From assembly GCA_012842325.1 (NCBI GenBank), contig DUTA01000110.1, forward strand, positions 1 to 19,124: a DNA stretch of 19,124 bases. The letters run 5' to 3'. This document shows positions 1 to 6,114 of the stretch, one piece after another. Made by a program: the position numbers and the translations under genes. The notes under the pieces were generated by a model. It was not told the DNA's origin and ran no database searches. It saw only the letters and a program-made list of their open reading frames with translations. Each line of letters begins with the position of its first letter. Within the stretch, counting starts at the first letter, position 1. The stretch comes from Bacillota bacterium (GTDB lineage Bacteria; Bacillota; DTU030).

Positions 1-455
1 CCCACTACCTGGGGGCCGACGGCAGGGGGGGAGGGCTCCTGCAGCTGCCCGCCGGCGGTTCCCGCCTTCCCGCCAGTGCGGCTACAGTGGAACAGGGTCT
101 GCACTATATTCACATGCAGGGGGGCGAGGTGTTCAAATTCGCAGTCCGGATCATGGGCGAGGCTTCCCTGGAAGCCCTCCGGCGGGCGGGAGTGGCCCCG
201 GATGAGCTGGACTTTCTCGTTCCCCACCAGGCCAATCACAGGATAATCATGGCGGCTGTTAAGCGTTTGGGGCTCTCGCCGGAGCAGGTCATTGTCAACC
301 TGGATCGTTACGGGAATATGTCGGCTGCCTCCATCCCTGTGGCTCTGGAGGAAGCGGTGCGGGACGGCCGGATCAGGGACGGAGACAATGTCCTGCTGGT
401 TGGCTTCGGTGCCGGTTTGACCTGGGGCGCCGCGGTCATCAAGTGGGGGCAGTGA
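1..455 (+). CDS. fabH: Beta-ketoacyl-ACP synthase III, C-terminal part (5' end outside window)
   Basis: The reading frame is open from base 3 and gives about 150 residues of the C-terminal half of KAS III, the enzyme that condenses acetyl-CoA (or a branched acyl-CoA) with malonyl-ACP to start fatty-acid synthesis. The family's 'LGADG...LPAGGSR.PAS' stretch is read before any internal ATG, so the gene clearly continues upstream. Two of the three catalytic residues are visible: His in LVPHQANHRI and Asn in DRYGNMSAASIP. The C-terminal GFGAGLTWGA motif is also present. The active-site Cys lies outside the window. The gene ends 12 bp before fabK, so the two are probably cotranscribed. Confidence 0.96.
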   Translation, partial: HYLGADGRGGGLLQLPAGGSRLPASAATVEQGLHYIHMQGGEVFKFAVRIMGEASLEALRRAGVAPDELDFLVPHQANHRIIMAAVKRLGLSPEQVIVNLDRYGNMSAASIPVALEEAVRDGRIRDGDNVLLVGFGAGLTWGAAVIKWGQ

Positions 456-467
456 GGGGGGAAGGCG

Positions 468-1406
468 ATGCGAACCAAGATCTGCGAGCTGCTGGGGATA
501 GAATACCCCATTTTGCAGGGGGGCATGGCCTGGGTGGCCACAGCCGAACTGGCTGCCGCCGTTTCCAAGGCCGGGGGACTGGGTATTATCGGGGCCGGGA
601 ACATGACCCCCCAAATGCTGGCAGGGGAAATCAAAAGGGTCAGGGAGTATACGGACCGCCCCTTCGGGGTCAACGTATATTATCTGTCACCCTACGTGGA
701 CGAGATCATAGAAACGGTGATCAGGCACCGGGTGCCGGTGGTTACCACGGGGGCGGGCAATCCGGGGAGACACATCCACCGCCTCCAGGAGAAGGGGATA
801 AAGGTTATCCCGGTGGTGGCCTCCGTTGCCCTGGCCAAACGCCTGGCCCGCCTGGGGGTCGATGCCGTCATCGCCGAAGGGATGGAGTGCGGCGGCCACA
901 TTGGCGACTTGACCACCATGGCCCTGGTGCCCCAGGTTGTGGATGCGGTGGATATTCCCGTCATTGCCGCCGGGGGAATTGCCGACGGCCGGGGGCTGGC
1001 GGCGGCCTTGGCTCTGGGGGCCCAGGGGGTGCAGCTGGGTACCCGCTTTGTCTGTGCCCGGGAATGCACCGTCCACCAAAACTACAAGGACATGATCCTC
1101 AAGGCCGGGGACCGGGATACTGTGGTCACCGGCGCAAGTACCGGTCATCCGGTCCGGGTCCTGAAAAACCCCTTCAGCCGGGAGTTTCTGAGGCGGGAGG
1201 CCGCCGGAGCCGGGCGGGCCGAACTGGAAGCCCTGGGGGCAGGAAAACTGCGGGCGGCCGTCCGGGACGGTGATGTCCAGGGCGGTTCGGTAATGGCCGG
1301 GCAAATTGCCGGCCTCATCAGACAGGAGCTGTCGGCGGCGGAGATCATCCAGGAAATGATGGCAGGAGCCAGGGAAGTTATTACCAGCTGGAAGGGTGTG
1401 CTGTAA
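468..1406 (+). CDS. fabK: Enoyl-ACP reductase II (FMN-dependent)
   Basis: A 312-residue TIM-barrel flavoprotein of the FabK/nitronate monooxygenase family. It would reduce enoyl-ACP to acyl-ACP, the last step of each elongation cycle. The N-terminal GIEYPILQGGMAW and the central GMECGGHIG motif are typical. His144 falls at the same number as the catalytic His reported for pneumococcal FabK. The phosphate-binding AAGGIADGRG and GVQLGTRF segments follow. Its place between fabH and fabD favours FabK over a nitronate monooxygenase. FabK enzymes are generally triclosan-insensitive, unlike FabI. The ATG follows a GGGGGGAAGG Shine-Dalgarno, and the stop codon directly abuts the fabD start. Confidence 0.93.
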   Translation: MRTKICELLGIEYPILQGGMAWVATAELAAAVSKAGGLGIIGAGNMTPQMLAGEIKRVREYTDRPFGVNVYYLSPYVDEIIETVIRHRVPVVTTGAGNPGRHIHRLQEKGIKVIPVVASVALAKRLARLGVDAVIAEGMECGGHIGDLTTMALVPQVVDAVDIPVIAAGGIADGRGLAAALALGAQGVQLGTRFVCARECTVHQNYKDMILKAGDRDTVVTGASTGHPVRVLKNPFSREFLRREAAGAGRAELEALGAGKLRAAVRDGDVQGGSVMAGQIAGLIRQELSAAEIIQEMMAGAREVITSWKGVL

Positions 1407-2351
1407 ATGGCGAAAATGGCCTTCTTGTTTCCCGGCCAGGGGGCCCAGTACGTGGGGATGGGAAAGGAACTGGCGGCCCAGTATCCGGAAGCCAGGGCCG
1501 TCTTTGCCGAGGCCGACGAAGCCCTGGGCATGCCCCTGAGCAGGCTGTGCTTTGAAGGGCCGGAGGAAGAACTGCATTTGACCGTCAATACCCAGCCGGC
1601 TGTGGTTGCCACCAGCCTGGCCTGCCTGGCCGTTTTTCAAAAAAAATTGGGGGAAAGGGCGGCCGCCGTGGCCGGTTTGAGCCTGGGCGAGTATTCCGCT
1701 CTGGTGGCAGCCGGCTCCCTGTCCTGCGGCACGGCCGTAACCCTGGTCCGCAAGCGGGGAGAGTACATGCAGGAGGTGGTTCCTCCGGGGAAGGGGGCCA
1801 TGACGGCCATTATCGGTCTGGACCGGGAAGAGGTAATCCGGCTCTGCCGGGAAGCAGCAGCGTACGGGGTTGTTGCCCCGGCCAACTTCAACTGTCCCGG
1901 CCAGGTGGTGATTTCCGGAGAGAAGAACGCCGTCGCGAAGGCTAGGGACATGGCCAGGAAAGCCGGCGCCCGGCGGGTCATAGATCTTCCGGTGAGCGCT
2001 CCCTTCCATTCCCCCCTGTTAAAACCGGCGGGAGAGAAGATGGCCCGGGAGCTGGAGCAGGCCCCCCTGGAGGATGCCCGCCTTCCCCTGGTGGCCAATG
2101 TGAGCGCCGCTTACCTGACCAGGAAGGAGGAGATCAAGGGGGCCCTGGTAAAACAGGTGAGCGAACCGGTCCTCTGGGAAGAGACCCTGCGCCGGCTGGC
2201 CCGGGATGGGGTTGAGATCTTTGTCGAAATTGGTCCGGGCAGGGCCCTCTCGGGCTTTGTCCGCAAGACCGTACCCGGAGCTACCACCCTGAATGTTGAT
2301 GACCCCACTTCTTTGGCCAGGGCCCTTGATCAACTGGAGGAGGTTGTTTAA
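1407..2351 (+). CDS. fabD: Malonyl-CoA:ACP transacylase
   Basis: A 314-residue protein of normal family length that moves the malonyl group from CoA to the ACP phosphopantetheine thiol. It begins with the diagnostic FLFPGQGAQYVGMG. The nucleophile elbow reads GLSLGEYSAL with Ser92, where many homologues have GHSLGE. The catalytic His201 sits in APFHSPLL. A C-terminal 'EIGPGRALSGFVRKT' segment closes the acyltransferase fold. The ATG follows the fabK stop codon with no gap, so translation is probably coupled. Confidence 0.96.
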   Translation: MAKMAFLFPGQGAQYVGMGKELAAQYPEARAVFAEADEALGMPLSRLCFEGPEEELHLTVNTQPAVVATSLACLAVFQKKLGERAAAVAGLSLGEYSALVAAGSLSCGTAVTLVRKRGEYMQEVVPPGKGAMTAIIGLDREEVIRLCREAAAYGVVAPANFNCPGQVVISGEKNAVAKARDMARKAGARRVIDLPVSAPFHSPLLKPAGEKMARELEQAPLEDARLPLVANVSAAYLTRKEEIKGALVKQVSEPVLWEETLRRLARDGVEIFVEIGPGRALSGFVRKTVPGATTLNVDDPTSLARALDQLEEVV

Positions 2352-2352
2352 A

Positions 2353-3096
2353 ATGGAAGTTAAACAGCAGGTGGCAGTAATTACCGGCGGTGCCCGAGGT
2401 ATCGGCCGTGCCACCGCCCTGGAGCTGGCCCGCCAGGGGGCCCGGGTGGTAATCAATTATGCCACCAGCCGTAAAGAAGCAGAACGGCTGGTGGCGGAGA
2501 TTAAGGCCCAGGGGGGAGAGGCAGTGGAACACCAGGCCAATGTGGCCTCACTGGAGGAGGCCTACGGCCTGGTGGAAAGGGCCCTGGAGCTTTTCGGTAC
2601 CGTCGATATACTGGTCAATAATGCCGGGATTACCCGGGACAATCTTTTACTCCGGATGAAGGAAGAGGAATGGGATCAGGTCATAGAGGTTAATCTAAAG
2701 GGAGTTTTTAACTGCACCAAGGCCTGTCTCAGGCCCATGCTGAAACAGCGGCGGGGCCGGATCATAAACATATCTTCCGTCATCGGGCTGGCAGGAAATG
2801 CGGCCCAGGCCAATTATGCTGCGGCCAAGGCGGGCATAATCGGTTTTACCAAGGCCATGGCCAGGGAGCTTGCTGCCAGGGGAATAACGGTAAATGCCGT
2901 GGCCCCGGGCTTCATTGCCACCGATATGACCGCTTCCCTGCCTGCGGAAATCCAGGAAGAGTACCGGCGGCGGATTCCCCTGGGGCGGCCGGGGACCCCG
3001 GCCGATGTTGCCCGGGTAGTGGCCTTTCTAGCCTCGCCGGCGGCAGATTACATAACGGGCGAGGTCATCCGGGTCGATGGGGGATTGGCTATCTAG
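2353..3096 (+). CDS. fabG: 3-oxoacyl-ACP reductase (NADPH)
   Basis: A 247-residue short-chain dehydrogenase that reduces 3-ketoacyl-ACP in the elongation cycle. It shows the dinucleotide-binding motif TGGARGIG (residues 11-18), NNAG, and the catalytic Ser142, Tyr155 and Lys159 (YAAAK). The C-terminal GEVIRVDGGLAI is typical. I chose ATG 2353, one base after the fabD stop and preceded by GGAGGAGGTTG. The longer open frame from 2293 lies inside fabD and adds nothing conserved. Position between fabD and acpP supports FabG over other short-chain dehydrogenases. Confidence 0.95.
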   Translation: MEVKQQVAVITGGARGIGRATALELARQGARVVINYATSRKEAERLVAEIKAQGGEAVEHQANVASLEEAYGLVERALELFGTVDILVNNAGITRDNLLLRMKEEEWDQVIEVNLKGVFNCTKACLRPMLKQRRGRIINISSVIGLAGNAAQANYAAAKAGIIGFTKAMARELAARGITVNAVAPGFIATDMTASLPAEIQEEYRRRIPLGRPGTPADVARVVAFLASPAADYITGEVIRVDGGLAI

Positions 3097-3169
3097 CGTA
3101 TATTTTTTGCCCCTACTCTATATCATTATAGAAGGATAGAGGAGAAGGTCGTGAAGGGAGGTGAGGGGA

Positions 3170-3400
3170 GTGGATTATTTCGCCAGGGTAAGGGAAATTA
3201 TTGCCGAACAGCTTGGTATCGATGAAGATGAGATTAAGCTGGAGAGCTCCTTCATCGACGATCTTGGTGCCGATTCCCTGGACCTTGTGGAGCTGATAAT
3301 GGCTTTGGAAGAGGAATTTGACCTGGAAATTCCCGATGAAGAGGCAGAAAAAATTGTCACAGTGGGGGATGCGGTAGAGTACTTAAAAGCCAATTTATAA
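3170..3400 (+). CDS. acpP: Acyl carrier protein
   Basis: A 76-residue acidic four-helix protein that carries the growing acyl chain. The phosphopantetheine attachment site GADSLDLVEL is intact at Ser36, followed by the recognition helix 'MALEEEFDLEIPDEEAEK'. I chose GTG 3170 because GGAGGTGA lies 5 bases upstream and it gives the usual ACP length; GTG 3161 lies inside that Shine-Dalgarno. The 73-base gap after fabG contains a small AT-rich inverted repeat (3117-3132, TCTATA/TATAGA) but no convincing promoter, so acpP is probably expressed from the upstream fab promoter. Confidence 0.97.
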   Translation: MDYFARVREIIAEQLGIDEDEIKLESSFIDDLGADSLDLVELIMALEEEFDLEIPDEEAEKIVTVGDAVEYLKANL

Positions 3401-3419
3401 TCTCACTTGCCAGTTCAAT

Positions 3420-3450
3420 AAGTTCCGTAGTTCAACTACGGGACTTTCTT
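3420..3450 (+). terminator. Intrinsic terminator (weak) after acpP
   Basis: An 11-bp stem with one G-U pair (AAGTTCCGTAG / CTACGGGACTT) closes a 5-base loop, followed by only a short pyrimidine tail (TCTT). It probably terminates partially, lowering fabF and rnc expression relative to the very abundant ACP. I see no clear promoter between it and fabF. Confidence 0.6.
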
Positions 3451-3516
3451 ATAAATCCCCCTTTCTCCCGGGCAGCAGGCCCAGGGGATTGGGAAGGTTA
3501 ATTTGGGGTGAAAAGG

Positions 3517-4761
3517 ATGAAAAAGAGGGTAGTGATTACCGGACTGGGCCCCATCACACCCATTGGCATTGGCAGGGAAAAGTACTGGGAAGGACTGAAG
3601 GCGGGGCGGTCCGGCGTAGATAGAATAAGGGATTTCCCGGTGGATGATTTCCCAACCCAGATTGCCGCCCAAGTGCGGGATTTTAAACCGGAGGACTATC
3701 TGGAGCGGAGGGACGCCCGCCGGATGGACAGGTTTGCCCAATTGGCCGTGGCCGGGGCAAAACTTGCCCTGGAAGATGCTGCTTTAGACCTGAACTCTGT
3801 CGACAAAGAACGCTGCGCCGTCATTCTCGGGACCGGGATCGGCGGTTTGCAAACCTTTGAGGAGCAGTGCCGGACACTGCACCAGCAGGGGCCGGCCCGG
3901 GTCAGCCCCTTTTTTATTCCCATGCTGATCGGTAACATGGGGGCGGGGCAGATTGCCATTGCCTTCGGCTTCCGGGGCCCGGCCAAAGCCGTTACAACCG
4001 CCTGCGCCTCCAGTACCGATGCCTTTGGGCAGGCCTTTCGCCTGCTCCAGGGAGGGGAAGCCGATGTTGTCCTGGCCGGAGGCACCGAAGCGGCCATCTG
4101 CCCGGCGGGGCTGGCCGGTTTTTGTGCCCTGAAGGCCCTGTCCACCCGCAATGACGAACCGGAAAGGGCTTCTCGGCCCTTTGATAGAGAGCGGGACGGT
4201 TTTGTCATGGGAGAGGGGGCAGGCATCCTGGTCCTGGAAGAACTGGAACATGCCCGCCGCCGGGGGGCCAGGATCTATGCTGAGGTGAAGGGCTATGGCT
4301 GCACCTGTGATGCCTACCACATTACGGCACCGGCCCCGGAGGGGGAGGGAGCGGCCCGGGCCATGGAGCTGGCCCTGGCCGATGCCCGTCTGGCAGGGGA
4401 AGAGATCGATTACATCAATGCCCACGGCACCTCCACCCCCTACAACGACAAATATGAAACGGCAGCCATTAAAAGGGTCTTTGGCGACCACGCCTACCGG
4501 GTGGCCATCAGTTCCACCAAATCCATGCTCGGCCACCTCCTCGGTGCGGCCGGGGCGGTGGAAATAATTGCCACATGCCTGGCCGTGGCCGAAGATATCA
4601 TTCATCCCACCATCAATTACCAACACCCGGATCCGGAATGCGATTTGGACTATGTGCCCAATGAGGCCCGGCGGCAGACGGTCCGCAACGCCCTGTCCAA
4701 TTCCCTGGGTTTCGGCGGACACAATGCAACAGTTGTCCTCTCTAAATATAACGGTTGCTAA
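3517..4761 (+). CDS. fabF: Beta-ketoacyl-ACP synthase II
   Basis: A 414-residue condensing enzyme that elongates acyl-ACP with malonyl-ACP. From ATG 3517 the catalytic residues fall at Cys163 (TACASSTDAFG), His303 (NAHGTSTPYND), Lys335 and His340 (STKSMLGHLLGAAG), the same numbers as E. coli FabF. This supports ATG 3517 over the in-frame GTG at 3508. GGGGTGA upstream serves as Shine-Dalgarno. The N-terminus KKRVVITGLGPITPIG and the C-terminal NSLGFGGHNA are typical. It is separated from acpP by a weak terminator and ends 10 bp before rnc. Confidence 0.96.
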   Translation: MKKRVVITGLGPITPIGIGREKYWEGLKAGRSGVDRIRDFPVDDFPTQIAAQVRDFKPEDYLERRDARRMDRFAQLAVAGAKLALEDAALDLNSVDKERCAVILGTGIGGLQTFEEQCRTLHQQGPARVSPFFIPMLIGNMGAGQIAIAFGFRGPAKAVTTACASSTDAFGQAFRLLQGGEADVVLAGGTEAAICPAGLAGFCALKALSTRNDEPERASRPFDRERDGFVMGEGAGILVLEELEHARRRGARIYAEVKGYGCTCDAYHITAPAPEGEGAARAMELALADARLAGEEIDYINAHGTSTPYNDKYETAAIKRVFGDHAYRVAISSTKSMLGHLLGAAGAVEIIATCLAVAEDIIHPTINYQHPDPECDLDYVPNEARRQTVRNALSNSLGFGGHNATVVLSKYNGC

Positions 4762-4771
4762 AGGTGGTTAT

Positions 4772-5470
4772 ATGAGGAATCTGGCAGAACTGGAAAGCAG
4801 GATCGGGATAAAATTTACCGAACCCAGGTACCTGGAACAGGCCCTGACCCATGCGTCCTATGCCAATGAGCAGGGAGAAGGGCACCAGTCCAACGAAAGG
4901 CTGGAATTCCTTGGGGATGCTGTTTTGGAACTGGCTGTCAGTGAACTATTGTATCACAGGTACCCGCAACTCTCCGAGGGGGCCCTGACCAAACGGCGGG
5001 CTGCCCTGGTATGTGAAGCTACCCTGGAGCAGTGTGCGCGGCAGCTGGAACTGGGTTCCTTCCTCCGCCTGGGAAAGGGGGAGGAGTTGTCGGGGGGCCG
5101 GGAGCGGCCAGCCCTGCTGGCCGATGCCCTGGAAGCCCTCCTGGGCGCTGTTTTCCTGGACCAGGGGCTGGAGGCGGCCAGGGCCTTTGTGGCCCGGATC
5201 CTGGGCGACCGCATCGAAGGGGAAGAGGAGCTCTTCTTCGATTACAAGACCCAGCTTCAGGAAGCCCTCCAGCGGGATCGCAATTATAGTCTCAAGTACA
5301 ATTTACTGGCGGCCGAGGGGCCGGATCACAATAAAACCTTTCGGGTGGGTGTGGTGATCAACGGGGTACAGGTAGCAGTGGGAGTGGGGAGGAGCAAAAA
5401 GGAGGCGGAGCAGGCAGCCGCCCGGCAAGCCCTGGCTTTGGTTGTAGAAGAGTACAAACCGCAGGGATAG
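4772..5470 (+). CDS. rnc: Ribonuclease III
   Basis: A 232-residue double-strand-specific endoribonuclease that matures rRNA precursors and cuts structured mRNAs. The signature NERLEFLGDAVLE (residues 41-53) holds acidic metal ligands Glu45 and Asp49. Asp118 and Glu121 in DALEALLGAVFLD complete the site. A double-stranded-RNA-binding domain follows at about 158-230, with FDYKTQLQEALQ and a conserved 'SKKEAEQAAARQAL' end. ATG 4772 follows AAAGGTGG; a longer open frame from 4568 overlaps fabF and is not conserved. The fab-rnc-smc order is typical of Firmicutes. Confidence 0.96.
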   Translation: MRNLAELESRIGIKFTEPRYLEQALTHASYANEQGEGHQSNERLEFLGDAVLELAVSELLYHRYPQLSEGALTKRRAALVCEATLEQCARQLELGSFLRLGKGEELSGGRERPALLADALEALLGAVFLDQGLEAARAFVARILGDRIEGEEELFFDYKTQLQEALQRDRNYSLKYNLLAAEGPDHNKTFRVGVVINGVQVAVGVGRSKKEAEQAAARQALALVVEEYKPQG

Positions 5471-5493
5471 CAAGGACTTTTGGCCCTTATTCC

Positions 5494-5535
5494 GAGGAAA
5501 TACCTCTTTTTATCCCTTCCCAAAGGAAGGGATAA
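5494..5535 (+). other. Tandem stem-loops in the rnc-spoVS gap, possible rnc terminator
   Basis: A small GAGG/CCTC hairpin (5494-5506) runs into five T residues. An 11-bp perfect stem (TTATCCCTTCC / GGAAGGGATAA, loop CAAA, 5510-5535) follows immediately. The first has a terminator's tail but a weak stem; the second has a strong stem but no T-tract on either strand. Together they may end or stabilise the rnc transcript. Bases 5536-5610 are AT-rich with no gene. Confidence 0.45.
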
Positions 5536-5610
5536 TTCATAAAATAGAACAGGGACCGCCTGCTTGAGTGAAAAAGTAACAACAAAGAAATGTTTATATA
5601 TTCTGGAAAG

Positions 5611-5637
5611 GAAGGAATTATCCGGAATAAGGAGAAT
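5611..5637 (+). promoter_or_regulatory. Sigma-H-type promoter of spoVS
   Basis: GAAGGAATT (5611-5619), an 11-base spacer and GGAGAAT (5631-5637) match every defined position of the Bacillus SigH consensus RnAGGAwWW-N11/12-RnnGAAT. The match lies about 55 bp upstream of the chosen spoVS start. B. subtilis spoVS is known to be SigH-dependent, so element and target agree. The expected transcription start is near 5644. Confidence 0.72.
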
Positions 5638-5690
5638 ATAATTAGTTAAAGATGGACGTGACCCCATTCAACCAAAGGAGGAGTGAAACA

Positions 5691-5951
5691 GTGGAAGTAC
5701 TAAAGGTATCAGCCCAATCAAACCCTAAATCAGTAGCGGGGGCTCTGGCTGCTGTCCTGCGGGAAAACGGCTCCGCGGAGTTGCAGGCGGTAGGAGCCGG
5801 GGCCGTGAACCAAGCAGTGAAGGCTATTGCTATTGCCCGAGGCTTTGTTGCACCCAATGGTATTGATCTCGTTGCTGTTCCAGCCTTTGCCGAAATCCAA
5901 ATTGATGGTGAGGAGAGAACGGCCATTAAATTTATTGTCGATCCGAGATAG
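5691..5951 (+). CDS. spoVS: Stage V sporulation protein S (Alba-like nucleic-acid-binding protein)
   Basis: An 86-residue protein nearly identical in pattern to Bacillus SpoVS: it opens EVLKVSAQSNPKSVAGALA, has the central GAGAVNQAVKAIAIARG, and ends DGEERTAIKFIVDPR. SpoVS proteins have an Alba-like fold and in B. subtilis affect coat assembly and septation during sporulation. I chose GTG 5691, with AAAGGAGGAG 6-7 bases upstream and homologous sequence from the second residue. ATG 5652 would add 13 unconserved residues and sits almost at the predicted transcription start. Placed between rnc and smc with its own promoter and terminator, it forms a one-gene unit. It suggests the host sporulates, although SpoVS homologues also occur in some non-sporulating bacteria. 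Confidence 0.96.
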   Translation: MEVLKVSAQSNPKSVAGALAAVLRENGSAELQAVGAGAVNQAVKAIAIARGFVAPNGIDLVAVPAFAEIQIDGEERTAIKFIVDPR

Positions 5952-5972
5952 GTAACATCAACAATGTTTTTC

Positions 5973-6008
5973 AAACCTGTCCGCTGGCAAGCACGGACAG
6001 GTTTTTTG
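5973..6008 (+). terminator. Strong intrinsic terminator after spoVS
   Basis: A perfect 11-bp stem (AAACCTGTCCG / CGGACAGGTTT) with a 10-base loop runs directly into a T-rich tail (GTTTTTTG, then GTTTTT). It lies 21 bp after the spoVS stop codon and separates the spoVS transcript from smc. Confidence 0.93.
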
Positions 6009-6059
6009 TGGTTTTTCCTGATCCGGGGAAAAGTTGATTGGTAAACCACCCTCAACCTG

Positions 6060-6068
6060 TGCTAAAAT
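6060..6068 (+). promoter_or_regulatory. Candidate extended -10 promoter of smc
   Basis: TGCTAAAAT is an extended -10 element (TGn plus TAAAAT) located 46 bp upstream of the smc start and just after the spoVS terminator, where a new promoter is needed. The -35 region is poor: TTGGTA is 19 bp upstream and TTGATT is 23 bp upstream. Confidence 0.5.
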
Positions 6069-6114
6069 TAAACTGTTTACGGCCCGAGAACCGGTGCTTT
6101 TGGGGGGTGAGGAA

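Noticed and set aside
443..1273. 276-codon + strand frame overlapping fabK in another register
   Set aside because: It is extremely Gly/Arg/Pro-rich, which is typical of a shifted frame in GC-rich DNA, and FabK explains the region.
687..2009. 440-codon minus-strand open frame across fabK-fabD
   Set aside because: It is a shadow of GC-rich codons on the opposite strand. It has low-complexity Gly/Pro/His-rich sequence and no start context, while both + strand genes have intact catalytic motifs.
1407..2351. GLSLGE instead of the usual GHSLGE in FabD as a sign of altered activity
   Set aside because: The nucleophile Ser92 and His201 are present, and variation at the position before the Ser is seen in the family. 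It is not evidence of a changed function.
3097..3169. Possible promoter and small hairpin between fabG and acpP
   Set aside because: The AT-rich repeat TCTATA/TATAGA has no well-spaced -35 box, so I could not support a promoter or terminator call.
4568..4771. 68-residue N-terminal extension of RNase III
   Set aside because: It lies wholly inside fabF in a shifted frame with no conserved residues. ATG 4772 has a ribosome site and begins where the family begins.
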